Assembly: GCA_963720725.1 (NCBI GenBank)
Contig: CAVRGN010000002.1
Span: 1 to 64,000, forward strand
Length of the DNA: 64,000 nucleotides
Source of the DNA: Benzoatithermus sp963720725
Lineage (GTDB): Bacteria; Pseudomonadota; Alphaproteobacteria; Geminicoccales; Geminicoccaceae
Reading direction: 5' to 3'
Shown here: piece by piece, positions 35,103-44,170 of the stretch
Numbering within the stretch: the first letter of the stretch is position 1
Layout of the letters: each line of letters starts with the position of its first letter
Position numbers and translations under genes: made by a program
Notes under the pieces: model-generated
The model's input: only the letters and a program-made list of their open reading frames with translations
What the model was told of the DNA's origin: nothing
Database searches by the model: none

Positions 35103-38100
35103 CTAACCGGTGTCAGGCCGCAAGGACCCCTGCGCCTCGGCCGCCGGCGCCGCGACCGGATGCCGCTCCGGCAGGGCGGCGTAGAGTGCCGGCAGGACGA
35201 ACAGGGTGAGCAGCGTACCGAGCGTCATGCCGCCGACGATCACCCAGCCGATCTGCTGGCGGCTCTCGGCCCCCGCACCCTGCGAAAGGGCCAGCGGCAC
35301 AGCACCCAGCACCATGGCCGCCGTGGTCATCAGGATCGGGCGCAGCCGCAGGGCAGCCGCCTGCAGCGCCGCCTCGCGGCGGCTGGCGCCGGCGGCAAAA
35401 GCGGTGTTGGCGAACTCGACGATCAGGATGCCGTGCTTGGTGATCAGGCCGATCAGGGTCACCAGGCCGATCTGGCTGTAGACGTTGAGCGTGCCGCCGG
35501 TGAGGTGGATCGCCAGGAAGGCGCCGGCCAGCGACAGCGGCACCGTGACCATGATCAGAAGCGGCGACAGAAAGCTCTCGAACTGCGCGGCGAGCAACAG
35601 GTAGATGAAGGCCAGCGCCAGGCCGAAGATCAGCAGAATCGAGCTGCCGGCCTGCTTGAACTCGCGCGAAGGGCCGGAATAGTCGTAGCGGAAATTGTCG
35701 GGCAGCACCTTGCGCGCCGTAGCCTCGAAATAGTCCAGTGCCTGGCCGATGGTGTAACCGGGCGCCAGGGCCGCCACCACCGTGGCCGAGCGCAGCTGGT
35801 TGTAGCGGGTGAGCTCCTTGGCGGCGACGGTCTCGTGCATCTCGACCAGATTGGAGAGCTGGATCATCTCGCCGCCGCGGCCGCGGACGTAGATCGCCGC
35901 GAGGTCGTCCGGCTCCTTGCGGTCGGCGTCGGCCACCTGCACGATGACGTCGTACTGCTCGGCATTGCGGTTGAAGCGGGTGACGGTGCGCCCGGCCAGG
36001 AAGGATTCCAGCGTACGGCCGACGCTGTCCACGCTCAGGCCCAGGTCGGCGATCTTCTGACGGTCGAAATCGACCTCGAGCTGCGGCGTGGCCAGGGTCA
36101 GCTCGCCCGAGACGTCGGTGATGCCCGGCCAGTCCTCGACCGCGCGAACGAAACGCTCGGCGACTTCGGCCAGCTCCTGGTAGCTGCCGCTGGTCTGGAG
36201 GACGAGCTGCACCGGCGGGCTGCGCGAATCCTGCCCCAGGGACGGCGGACTGCTGGGTGCCGCCACCATGCCGGGCACCTTGGCGAACTCCGGGCGCAGC
36301 GAGGCCAGGATCTCCTGCTGGCTGCGTTGCCGCTCCTCCCACGGCTTGAGCCGGATGACCGCGATGCCGCGGGTGACTTCGGGCACGCCGGCGATGACGA
36401 AGGTGCTGGCGACCTCGGGGACCGCGGCGAGAATCGGCTCGAACTGGGTCAGGTTGCGGGTGGTCCACTCGATCGTCGCCCCCTCGGGGCCGCGGACCGA
36501 GGCGCGGATGTAGCCGCGGTCTTCGGTCGGCGCCAGCTCGCTGGGCGTGCGCTGAAACAGGGCGACGCCGCTGCCCAGGACCAGACCGACCAGTGGCAGG
36601 AGCAGCCACGAGCGGCCGAGGACCATCCCGACCAGCCGCGCATAGCCTCGCTCCATGGCATCGAGCCCGCGCGAGATCGCGCCGGCCACGGCATTCTCCC
36701 GGCCGTGCGGCGCCAGCAGCCGCGAGCACATCATGGGGGTGAGGGTGAGGGCCACGAAGCCGGAGACGACGACCGCGCCAGCCAGTGCCAGGGCGAATTC
36801 GATGAACAGCCGGCCGGTCCGGCCCGGCGTCATGGCGATGGGCGCGTAGACCGCGGCCAGGGTGAGGGTCATGGCGACGACGGCGAAGACGATCTCGCGC
36901 GTGCCGATCAGCGCCGCCTCGAACGGCGGCTCGCCCTTCTCGATGTGCCGGTAGACATTCTCCAGGACGACGATGGCGTCGTCGACCACGAGCCCGATCG
37001 CCAGCACCAGCGCCAGCAGCGTAAGCGTGTTGACCGAGAAGCCGGCGGCAAACATCAGCGCGAAGGTGGCGATCAGCGAGACCGGGATGGTCACCACCGG
37101 GATCAGCGTGGCGCGAAACGAGCGCAGGAACAGCAAGGTCACCAGCACGACCAGCCCCACCGCCTCGGCGATCGTGACGAACACGGCGGAGATCGAGCGC
37201 TCGATGAACACGGTGGTGTCGTTGGCGATCACCGCGTCCATGCCGGCCGGCAGGTTCTCGACCAGGGCCGGCAGCGCCGCGCGCACCGCGCGAGCGACGT
37301 CGAGCGGGTTGGCGGTCGCCTGCTTGATGATACCGATCGTGACCGAGTTGTGGCCGTTGAACCGGGTGGCACGGCGGTCGTCCTCGGCCGCGACCTCGAC
37401 CCGGGCGAGGTCGCCCAGGGTCACCGCGAAGCCGTCGGCATCCTTGACCACGATCGCCGCGAACTCCTCGGGCGATGTCAGGCCGGTGCGCGACAGCACG
37501 GTGAACTCACGGTCCACGCTCTCGATCCGGCCTGCCGGCACCTCCAAATTCTGGCGCCGGATCGCCTCCTCCACGTCCTGGACGGTGAGGCCGTAAGCGG
37601 CCAGGCGGTCGCGGTCGAGCCAGATGCGCATGGCGTAGCGGCGCTCGCCCAGGATCTGGACCTCGGCCACGCCGGGCAGGTTCTGCAGCCGGTCGCGCGC
37701 ATCCCGGTCGACGAAATCGGTGATGTCGAGAGAGGAGATCCGGTCGCTGGTGAAGGCGAGATAGAGGATCGGGTCGGCGTCCGCCTCGACCTTGCTGATG
37801 ATCGGCTCGTCGATCTCGTCGGGCAGGCGGCCGCGGACCCGCGAGACCCGGTCGCGCACGTCGGCCGCGGCATCCTCGGGATCGGTCGCGAGGGTGAACC
37901 GGGCGGTGATCCGGCTGGTCTCCTGCCGGCTGGTCGAGGACAGGACGTCGATCCCCGGGATGCCGGCGATCGAGGCCTCCAGCACCTGGGTGACCTGGGT
38001 CTCCATGATCTCGGGGCTGGCGCCGGGATAGCGGGTGACAACCGAAACCACCGGCTGGTCGATGTTGGGGTACTCGCGCACCGGCAGGCGCAGGTAGGAG

Positions 38101-38180
38101 ACGACACCGATCAGGATCAGCAGCAGGCTGAGCACGCTGGCGAAGACCGGGCGGCGGATGCACAGCTCGGGCAGGCTCAC
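35103..38180 (-). CDS. RND multidrug efflux transporter, inner-membrane permease
   Basis: The 1,025-residue protein is an AcrB/MexB-type HAE1 pump: IRRPVFASVLSLLLILIGVVSY as the first helix, the porter region VREYPNIDQPVVSV, VLAIGLVVDDAIVVLENVYRHIEKG carrying the proton-relay Asp pair in TM4, and a second helix bundle ending LTLFVLPALYAALPERH. It trimerises and expels drugs or metabolites using the proton gradient. The gene begins 4 bases after the adaptor stop, so the two are an operon. No TolC-like outer-membrane gene is present, so it must use one encoded elsewhere. Confidence 0.93.
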   Translation of the reverse strand: MSLPELCIRRPVFASVLSLLLILIGVVSYLRLPVREYPNIDQPVVSVVTRYPGASPEIMETQVTQVLEASIAGIPGIDVLSSTSRQETSRITARFTLATDPEDAAADVRDRVSRVRGRLPDEIDEPIISKVEADADPILYLAFTSDRISSLDITDFVDRDARDRLQNLPGVAEVQILGERRYAMRIWLDRDRLAAYGLTVQDVEEAIRRQNLEVPAGRIESVDREFTVLSRTGLTSPEEFAAIVVKDADGFAVTLGDLARVEVAAEDDRRATRFNGHNSVTIGIIKQATANPLDVARAVRAALPALVENLPAGMDAVIANDTTVFIERSISAVFVTIAEAVGLVVLVTLLFLRSFRATLIPVVTIPVSLIATFALMFAAGFSVNTLTLLALVLAIGLVVDDAIVVLENVYRHIEKGEPPFEAALIGTREIVFAVVAMTLTLAAVYAPIAMTPGRTGRLFIEFALALAGAVVVSGFVALTLTPMMCSRLLAPHGRENAVAGAISRGLDAMERGYARLVGMVLGRSWLLLPLVGLVLGSGVALFQRTPSELAPTEDRGYIRASVRGPEGATIEWTTRNLTQFEPILAAVPEVASTFVIAGVPEVTRGIAVIRLKPWEERQRSQQEILASLRPEFAKVPGMVAAPSSPPSLGQDSRSPPVQLVLQTSGSYQELAEVAERFVRAVEDWPGITDVSGELTLATPQLEVDFDRQKIADLGLSVDSVGRTLESFLAGRTVTRFNRNAEQYDVIVQVADADRKEPDDLAAIYVRGRGGEMIQLSNLVEMHETVAAKELTRYNQLRSATVVAALAPGYTIGQALDYFEATARKVLPDNFRYDYSGPSREFKQAGSSILLIFGLALAFIYLLLAAQFESFLSPLLIMVTVPLSLAGAFLAIHLTGGTLNVYSQIGLVTLIGLITKHGILIVEFANTAFAAGASRREAALQAAALRLRPILMTTAAMVLGAVPLALSQGAGAESRQQIGWVIVGGMTLGTLLTLFVLPALYAALPERHPVAAPAAEAQGSLRPDTG

Positions 38181-38184
38181 CGTC

Positions 38185-39261
38185 TCAGCCTTCGCCGGCG
38201 GGAGTCACCAGCTCGACCAGCGCCCGGTCGCGCAGCCGCACATGGCCGTTGACCACGACGGTGGCGCCCACCGCCAGGCCCTGGGTGATCTCGACCTGGC
38301 CGTCGCGCCGCATGCCGGTGACGACCGGGGTGAGGGCGGCGCGTCCGTCCTCCACCCGGTAGACCACCGGCCCGCGCTCCTGGAGCACCACGGCCGCCTC
38401 GGGCACGAGCACCGCGTCGGGCCGCTCGTCGATCTCGATGTCGACCCGGGCGAACAGGCCCGGGCGCAGGCTGCGGTCGGGATTGGGCACGGTCGCCCGC
38501 AGCTGCACCGCGCGGCCGTTGACGTCGACCTTGGGGTCGAGCGCCGCGATGGTGGCGGGAAAGGTGCGGCCCGGCAGGGCGTCCACGTTGATGTCCAGCT
38601 TCTCACCCGGGGCGAGCTTGGTCAGCCAGCGCTCCGACAGGCGGAAATCGAGGTAGAGCGGATCTATCCGCTCCAGGGACACCAGCTCGTCGCCGGGCTC
38701 GACATAGCGGCCCACGCTGAGCTCCTTGAGGCCGACCACGCCGTCGAACGGGGCGACGATGTCGGTATGCGCCAGGCGCACCCGGCACAGGTCGACCTCG
38801 GCTTCCGCGGTGCGCAGCGTGGCCCGAGCCTCGTCCAGAGCCTGCGCGGCCGTGGCGCCACGGCGCGACAGCTCCTGCGAGCGCTGGAAGTTCTCGCGCG
38901 CCAGACCCAACGCGGCCTCGGCCTTGACCAGTTCGGCCTGGAGCATCTCGGGTGCCAGCTTGATCATGGAGGTGCCGGCGGTCACGGACTGGCCCTGGTC
39001 GAACAACACGGCCGTGACCCTGCCCGCGATCTCGGGCTGCACCACCACCGCGTCGCTGGCTCGCAAGGTGCCGGTGGCATGGATGTGGGTGGCGGCTTGG
39101 CCCGCCCGGGCGATGGCGGTCTCCACCGGCACGGCGCGGACCCGAGGCCCCGGAATCTCGCGAGCACTCGATGCGGGCTCGGCGAAGAGGTACCAGCCAC
39201 CGACAGCTCCGCCCGCTCCCAGGAGGACGGTGGCGAGCAGGGTGAACAGAGGTTGGCGCAT
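38185..39261 (-). CDS. RND efflux periplasmic adaptor (membrane-fusion protein)
   Basis: The 358-residue adaptor has a single N-terminal hydrophobic segment (LFTLLATVLLGAGGAVGGWYL) and no lipobox. A lipoyl half (GTLRASDAVVVQPEIAGRV) and a coiled coil (about 110-165) follow, then the second lipoyl half (HTDIVAPFDGVVGLKELSVG) and beta-barrel and membrane-proximal parts to the C terminus. It links the inner-membrane pump to an outer-membrane channel. The ATG at 39261 begins the signal anchor; an in-frame start at 39330 would add an unlikely hydrophilic lead. Confidence 0.9.
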   Translation of the reverse strand: MRQPLFTLLATVLLGAGGAVGGWYLFAEPASSAREIPGPRVRAVPVETAIARAGQAATHIHATGTLRASDAVVVQPEIAGRVTAVLFDQGQSVTAGTSMIKLAPEMLQAELVKAEAALGLARENFQRSQELSRRGATAAQALDEARATLRTAEAEVDLCRVRLAHTDIVAPFDGVVGLKELSVGRYVEPGDELVSLERIDPLYLDFRLSERWLTKLAPGEKLDINVDALPGRTFPATIAALDPKVDVNGRAVQLRATVPNPDRSLRPGLFARVDIEIDERPDAVLVPEAAVVLQERGPVVYRVEDGRAALTPVVTGMRRDGQVEITQGLAVGATVVVNGHVRLRDRALVELVTPAGEG

Positions 39262-39409
39262 GTTGTCCAATGTACCGGCGGCTGGTGCACTACACCAGAG
39301 ATCGCGCACGGGCGCCGGATCGGCAATCACGCCTGCTTGATGGCCTGCGATTGCCTCCGGCCCGGGATGCTGGCAGGCTCGTGGCCGTCACTGCACCAGG
39401 ACTCCTCGA

Positions 39410-40768
39410 ATGCCGGACAACTCGCGAAAGGCGCATTTCCAGAACTGGCTGCGCGAGCACCATGTGACCGAGGTCGAGTGCATCATCGCCGACATCAACG
39501 GAATCGCCCGGGGCAAGATACTGCCGGCCGAGAAGTTCGTCCGCTCGCTCGACGACGACAGCCTGCGCCTGCCGGAGAGCATCTTCATCCAGACGGTGAC
39601 CGGCGAATACCCCGAGGAGGACGTGATCGACCCGGTGGACCGCGACATCCGCCTGCGTCCCGACCAGAACTCGATCCGACTCGTACCCTGGTACCCAGAA
39701 CCCACCGCCCAGGTGCTGGCCGACTGCTACTACCATGACGGCTCACCGGTGGAGATCTCCTCCCGCCACGTGCTGCGCCGGGTGCTCAATCTCTTCGTCG
39801 AGAAGGGCTGGGACCCGGTGGTGGCCCCCGAGCTCGAGTTCTTCCTGACCAAGATCAACGAGGACCCGGACTATCCCCTCGTCCCCCCGATCGGCCGCTC
39901 GCGTCGCCAGGAGACGGCGCGCCAGTCCTTCGGCATCGACGCGGTGAACGAGTTCGACCCGATCTTCGAGGACGTCTACGACTGGTGCGAGGCGCAGGAG
40001 ATCGACGTCGACACCCTGACCCACGAGGCGGGGGCGGCGCAGATGGAGATCAACTTCAACCACGGCAACGCGCTCGAGCTCGCCGACCAGGCGTTCCTGT
40101 TCAAGCGCACGCTGCGCCAGGCCGCCCTCAAGCACGGCATCTACGCCACCTTCATGGCCAAGCCGATGGCGGGCGAGCCGGGCAGCTCGATGCACGTGCA
40201 CCAGAGCGTGTTCGACCGCGGCACCGGCCGCAACCTGTTCTCCAAGGCGGACGGCGAGCCCTCGCCCGAGTTCTACTGGTTCATCGGCGGGATGCAGAAG
40301 TTCCTGGGCGCCGCCATGCCGCTGATGGCGCCCAACATCAACTCCTACCGGCGCCTGCGGCGCTGGTCGACAGCACCGATCAACGTCCATTGGGGAATCG
40401 AGAACCGTACCGTGGGCCTGCGCGTGCCCATCTCCTCGCCCGAGGCCCGCCGGGTCGAGAACCGGATCGCCGGCGCCGACGCCAACCCCTACCTCGCCAT
40501 GGCTGCCACGTTGGCCTGCGGCTGGCTGGGGATCGTGGGCGAGATCGAGCCCAGCGACCCGATCAAGGGCACCGCCTACCGACTCGCCCAGACCCTGCCG
40601 CAACAGATGCCGGAAGCGCTGCGCAAGCTGCAGCAGAGCGGCCCGCTCAAGGAGGTGCTCGGGGAGGACTTCGTCGCGGTGCTGCTCGCGGTCAAGCAGA
40701 CCGAGCACGACGCCTACCAGCAGGTGATCAGCTCCTGGGAACGCGAGCACCTGCTGCTCAACGTCTGA
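39410..40768 (+). CDS. puuA: glutamine synthetase family protein, likely gamma-glutamylputrescine synthetase (PuuA-like)
   Basis: The 452-residue protein is a type-III/PuuA-type GS: VECIIADINGIARGK at the start, EFFLTKINED with metal-binding Glu, THEAGAAQMEINFNHG, PGSSMHVHQSVFD (metal-binding His and NGG-like loop), and NRIAGADANPYLAMAA with ENR. PuuA ligates glutamate to putrescine or related amines using ATP. puuD and gabT are 5 kb away on the same strand, which supports an amine pathway. PuuB and PuuC are not in the window. Other gamma-glutamyl acceptors such as ethanolamine cannot be excluded. Confidence 0.8.
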   Translation: MPDNSRKAHFQNWLREHHVTEVECIIADINGIARGKILPAEKFVRSLDDDSLRLPESIFIQTVTGEYPEEDVIDPVDRDIRLRPDQNSIRLVPWYPEPTAQVLADCYYHDGSPVEISSRHVLRRVLNLFVEKGWDPVVAPELEFFLTKINEDPDYPLVPPIGRSRRQETARQSFGIDAVNEFDPIFEDVYDWCEAQEIDVDTLTHEAGAAQMEINFNHGNALELADQAFLFKRTLRQAALKHGIYATFMAKPMAGEPGSSMHVHQSVFDRGTGRNLFSKADGEPSPEFYWFIGGMQKFLGAAMPLMAPNINSYRRLRRWSTAPINVHWGIENRTVGLRVPISSPEARRVENRIAGADANPYLAMAATLACGWLGIVGEIEPSDPIKGTAYRLAQTLPQQMPEALRKLQQSGPLKEVLGEDFVAVLLAVKQTEHDAYQQVISSWEREHLLLNV

Positions 40769-40908
40769 GCGCCGGACACCAGGAGGCGTCGGCCCCAGTG
40801 CGCCCTGCCCGACCGCAGCCGACGCCCGGCGCGACCCCAGGGCCGACACCGCTCTCGCCGCAAGCCGCCATTACCGCCCGCGCCCGGATCGCAGACCGCA
40901 CGGGCGAT

Positions 40909-42141
40909 TCAGAGCTGTAGCGGGCGGCAGGGCTGGGCGTCGCTGCCCAGTTCCAGGCACAGCGCAGTGGCCGCCTGCTCGCTAGCGACCGGCCCGAGCA
41001 GCATCGGCTCGAGCCCGCTGCCGGCACCGGCCAGCCGGCCGACCCCAGTCAGTGCGGTGGCATGCCGGACCCGCAGGCCGTGCCAACGCTCAGCCGCTGC
41101 CGCGGCGTCGAACGCCCCGACATCGACGAACCAGCCGCCCGCCGCCGGACCGCCAGCCTCTTCGAGCAGCGGCATCAGGGGCCGCGGACCGGTCGCCGGC
41201 GCCGCGGCCGGGGCGGGAACCGGAGCCGGCGGCAGGGGCGGCGCCGCACTGCGGCGGACCGCCCGGGTCGTGCGCGTCAGGCGGGGCTCACCGGCGCGGT
41301 ACCCCTGCTCCGGTATCAGCGCCGCCGCCCGCACCGTCGGCGGCTCGATGCCGCGCACGGCGGCGATGTAGGCCAGGTTGTTGGCGAGATCCTCGCCACC
41401 GAGATCGATCCGGCCCAGACGCTCGGCCGCCTGCATGTCGCCCTTCAGACCGTAGACCAGCGCCAGGTTCTGCCGGGAGCGCCGGGTGGCGCCCGGTCCT
41501 TCGGCCAGAGGCCGCAGCAACTCCACGGCTTCGGCGAACTGCTCCTGCAGCGCCAGCGACAGCGCCAGATTGTTGCGCACGGAAATCGAGGTTGGCACCA
41601 CCTCCAGCGCGCGGCGATAGGTGGCGACGGCGGTCGCATGGTCGCCCAGCAGGTCCTGGGCGACGCCCAAGGCGTTGAGGGCTTCGACACTGCTCGGATT
41701 CTCGGTCACCAGCTGCTGCAGATGCTCGGCCGCCACCTCCGGCCGCTGGATCGCGATCATCGAGCGGGCATAGCCGTAGCGCGCCGCCTGGAGGGCGGGC
41801 TGGATCGCCAGGGCGCGCTCGAACGCGCGGCTGGCATCGAGGTCGCGCCCGGCGGCAAGCAGGGCGTCGCCCAGGCCGATCGCGGCCACGACGTTGCGGC
41901 CGTCGGTCAGGGTCGCCTGCTCGAACAGGCCGACCGCGGTCTCGATCTCGCCGCTGCGCAAGGCCGTCTCGCCGATCCGGACCAAGCTCGCGCTGCGCGC
42001 CTGGGCATCCTCCGGCGCCGGCGGATCCAGGCTGGGCTCCGGAAGAACCGGTCCTACCGGCGCACCGCCGCAGCCGGCGAGCGCCAGGGCCAGCAGAAGC
42101 AGCAGGGCATGCGGACGCCCGCGGCGAAGCGGCAGGGCCAT
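40909..42141 (-). CDS. TPR lipoprotein (TadD-like) with SPOR-like C terminus
   Basis: The 410-residue protein has a lipoprotein signal (LLLLLALALAGCGG, Cys22). About five tetratricopeptide repeats follow in residues 50-265 (for example GEIETAVGLFEQATLTDGRN, GDHATAVATYRRALEVVPTS). A Pro/Ala-rich linker leads to a C-terminal domain (WFVDVGAFDAAAAAERWHGL) resembling SPOR peptidoglycan-binding folds. It resembles TadD, a pilotin-like pilus-assembly lipoprotein, but no tad/flp genes are nearby. The ATG at 42141 has GGAG 7 bases upstream; GTG at 42156 is an alternative. It is the last gene of the minus-strand cluster, 74 bases after anmK. Confidence 0.75.
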   Translation of the reverse strand: MALPLRRGRPHALLLLLALALAGCGGAPVGPVLPEPSLDPPAPEDAQARSASLVRIGETALRSGEIETAVGLFEQATLTDGRNVVAAIGLGDALLAAGRDLDASRAFERALAIQPALQAARYGYARSMIAIQRPEVAAEHLQQLVTENPSSVEALNALGVAQDLLGDHATAVATYRRALEVVPTSISVRNNLALSLALQEQFAEAVELLRPLAEGPGATRRSRQNLALVYGLKGDMQAAERLGRIDLGGEDLANNLAYIAAVRGIEPPTVRAAALIPEQGYRAGEPRLTRTTRAVRRSAAPPLPPAPVPAPAAAPATGPRPLMPLLEEAGGPAAGGWFVDVGAFDAAAAAERWHGLRVRHATALTGVGRLAGAGSGLEPMLLGPVASEQAATALCLELGSDAQPCRPLQL

Positions 42142-42215
42142 TCCAAACTCCAGCACCAGACAACCGACGCCCGATCATCCGCGACAGAGCTTAGAAATTG
42201 GTTAAGCGCCACCGC

Positions 42216-43391
42216 TCAGGCCTCGGTGATCTTGCCCAGCAGCACGCGGCGGCGGGCGCCGGTCACCTCCGGCGCGTTGGCGGCGCGGCGGTCCAGGCGC
42301 GCCGAGGCCAAAAGTGCGAACGCTACCGCCTCCTTGAAGTCGGCGGAGAGACCGACCCGGTCGCTCGCCGTCAGTTCGACCGGCGCGAAGGCGGCGGCAA
42401 GCCGCCGCATCATCTCCGGGTTGCGGGCGCCGCCGCCGCTGACGATCACCGCCGCGACCGGCCGCACCGGAGCCACATGGCGGCGATACGCCTCGGCCAC
42501 CGCCCGCACCGTGAGCTCGGTCAGGGTCGCGAACAGGTCGCGCCAGTCCTGCTCGCCGCGCGGCGGGCTGCGGGCCAGCAGGGCGTCGCAGAAGGTGGCG
42601 CCATACTGCTCCTGCCCGAGGGACCGGGGCGGCGGTGCGGCCAGTTCCGGCGCCGCCAGGAGTTCGGCCAGCAGGCCAGCGTCGACCGTGCCGGCCGCGG
42701 CCAGCCTGCCGTCGCGATCGCAGCTCTCGGCTCCGCCCGAGCGACGGCGGGCGAGCTCGTCCAGGACCATGTTGCCGGGGCCGCAGTCGAACCCGATCAG
42801 CGGCACGTCATCCTCGCCGAGAGGCGGAACCGCGGTCAGGTTGGTGATTCCGCCGACGTTCAGGGCAAGGATCGCGTCGTTCGGTCGCGCCAGCAGCCAG
42901 CGGTCGACGACGGGAACGAGCGGCGCGCCGCAGCCGCCCGCGGCGATGTCGTTCTGGCGGAAATCGGCCACGACGGGGCAGCCCAGCCGCTCGGCCAGCA
43001 CCGCCGCCTCGCCGATCTGCAGCGTGGCCAGCCCGTGGTCATGGGCCACGGTCTGGCCGTGGCTGCCGACGAGATCCAGTGCCACGCCGAGTTCCGCCGC
43101 CACACCCCCCGCCGCGTCGGCGAACGCCGCGCCGACGGCCTGGTTGAGACGCGCCAGCTCCAGGGCGGGGGCGGCGTGTGCCAGCCGCAGCCGCGCTGCC
43201 AGCGCCGGTTCCCACGGCACCGTGCGCGCGCCCAGCACCGCCAGCAACCGCGGCGCGCCGGCGGCCACCCGGCAGATCGCGACGTCGATGCCGTCCATTG
43301 AGGTGCCGCTGATCAGCCCCGCCACCACCCGCTCCGGCGCCGCCTGCACCGCCTCCAGGCCGATGCGCCGCGACGGGATGCTTGGGTTCAC
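42216..43391 (-). CDS. anmK: anhydro-N-acetylmuramic acid kinase
   Basis: Phosphorylates and opens 1,6-anhydro-MurNAc from cell-wall turnover to MurNAc-6-phosphate. The 391-residue protein shows the ATP-binding GLISGTSMDGIDVA, GSHGQTVAHDH with the substrate-side residues, LNVGGITNLTAV, GFDCGPGNMVLDEL and SGGGARNPEMM. The start is GTG at 43391, overlapping the stop of the SDR gene by four bases (GTGA). It belongs to a coupled operon with hdaA and pgsA-like genes. Confidence 0.92.
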   Translation of the reverse strand: MNPSIPSRRIGLEAVQAAPERVVAGLISGTSMDGIDVAICRVAAGAPRLLAVLGARTVPWEPALAARLRLAHAAPALELARLNQAVGAAFADAAGGVAAELGVALDLVGSHGQTVAHDHGLATLQIGEAAVLAERLGCPVVADFRQNDIAAGGCGAPLVPVVDRWLLARPNDAILALNVGGITNLTAVPPLGEDDVPLIGFDCGPGNMVLDELARRRSGGAESCDRDGRLAAAGTVDAGLLAELLAAPELAAPPPRSLGQEQYGATFCDALLARSPPRGEQDWRDLFATLTELTVRAVAEAYRRHVAPVRPVAAVIVSGGGARNPEMMRRLAAAFAPVELTASDRVGLSADFKEAVAFALLASARLDRRAANAPEVTGARRRVLLGKITEA

Positions 43392-44170
43392 AACAGCCCC
43401 GGATAGGCGCCGCCGTCGATCAGCAGGTTCTGGCCGGTAACATAGCCGGCATGGTTCGAGCACAAGTAGGCGCAGAGCTGGCCGAACTCGGCGGGCTCGC
43501 CAAAGCGGCCGGCAGGGATGGCCGCGACCGCGGCCTTCTCCGCCTCCTCGAAGCTGACGCCGCGCCGCTGCGCGCCCGCGGCGAGGTTGGCCTTGAGCCG
43601 GTCGGTCGCGAACCGGCCCGGCAGGATGTTGTTGATCGTCACGCCCTTGCCCGCGATCTGCCGGGCGACGCCGCTCACCAGGCCGGTGAGGCCAGCCCGG
43701 GCGCCGTTGGACAGGCCGAGATCGGGGATCGGTGCCTTCACCGCGGCCGAGGTGATGTTGACGATCCGGCCGAAGCCGCGGGCGGCCATGGGGTCGATCA
43801 CGGCGCGGATCAGGGCGATGGGCGCAAGCATGTTGGCGCGCAGAGCGGCGAGCCAGGCCTCCTCCCCCCACTCGCGAAAATCGCCGGGCGGCGGACCGCC
43901 GGCATTGTTGACCAGGATGTCGGGCTCGGGGCAGGCGGCGAGCAGTGCGGCACGGCCTGCCTCGGTCGCGACGTCGGCCGCGACCGCGGTCACCTCCACC
44001 CCGTGCGCCGCGCGGATCGCCGCCGCGGTCGCCTCGAGCTCCTCCGCGCCGCGCGCGTTGACGACCAGCGCCACGCCGTTCTCCGCCAATGCTTCGGCGC
44101 AGGCCCTGCCCAGCCCCTTGCTCGCGGCACAGACGATCGCCCGCCGTCCCCTGATGCCCAATTCCATCAT
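43388..44170 (-). CDS. SDR family oxidoreductase (FabG-like)
   Basis: The 260-residue short-chain dehydrogenase has the cofactor loop CAASKGLGRACAEAL, the N-N-A-G motif (ILVNNAGGPPPGDF), and NITSAAVKAPIPDL with the Ser. In place of the usual YxxxK, the aligned region reads LGLSNGARAGL: the catalytic Tyr and Lys are replaced by Asn and Arg/Ala. This is the atypical SDR group common in proteobacteria. The product may still bind NAD(P) with altered chemistry. ATG at 44170 overlaps the hdaA stop (ATGA); a second ATG lies 3 bases on. Substrate unknown. Confidence 0.85.
   Translation of the reverse strand: MMELGIRGRRAIVCAASKGLGRACAEALAENGVALVVNARGAEELEATAAAIRAAHGVEVTAVAADVATEAGRAALLAACPEPDILVNNAGGPPPGDFREWGEEAWLAALRANMLAPIALIRAVIDPMAARGFGRIVNITSAAVKAPIPDLGLSNGARAGLTGLVSGVARQIAGKGVTINNILPGRFATDRLKANLAAGAQRRGVSFEEAEKAAVAAIPAGRFGEPAEFGQLCAYLCSNHAGYVTGQNLLIDGGAYPGLL

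Noticed and set aside
35160..38252. A 1,030-codon open frame antisense to the RND pump
   Set aside because: High GC leaves few stops on the opposite strand. The product is a Gln/Asp/Arg/His-rich string with no domain, while the RND gene on the other strand is fully conserved.
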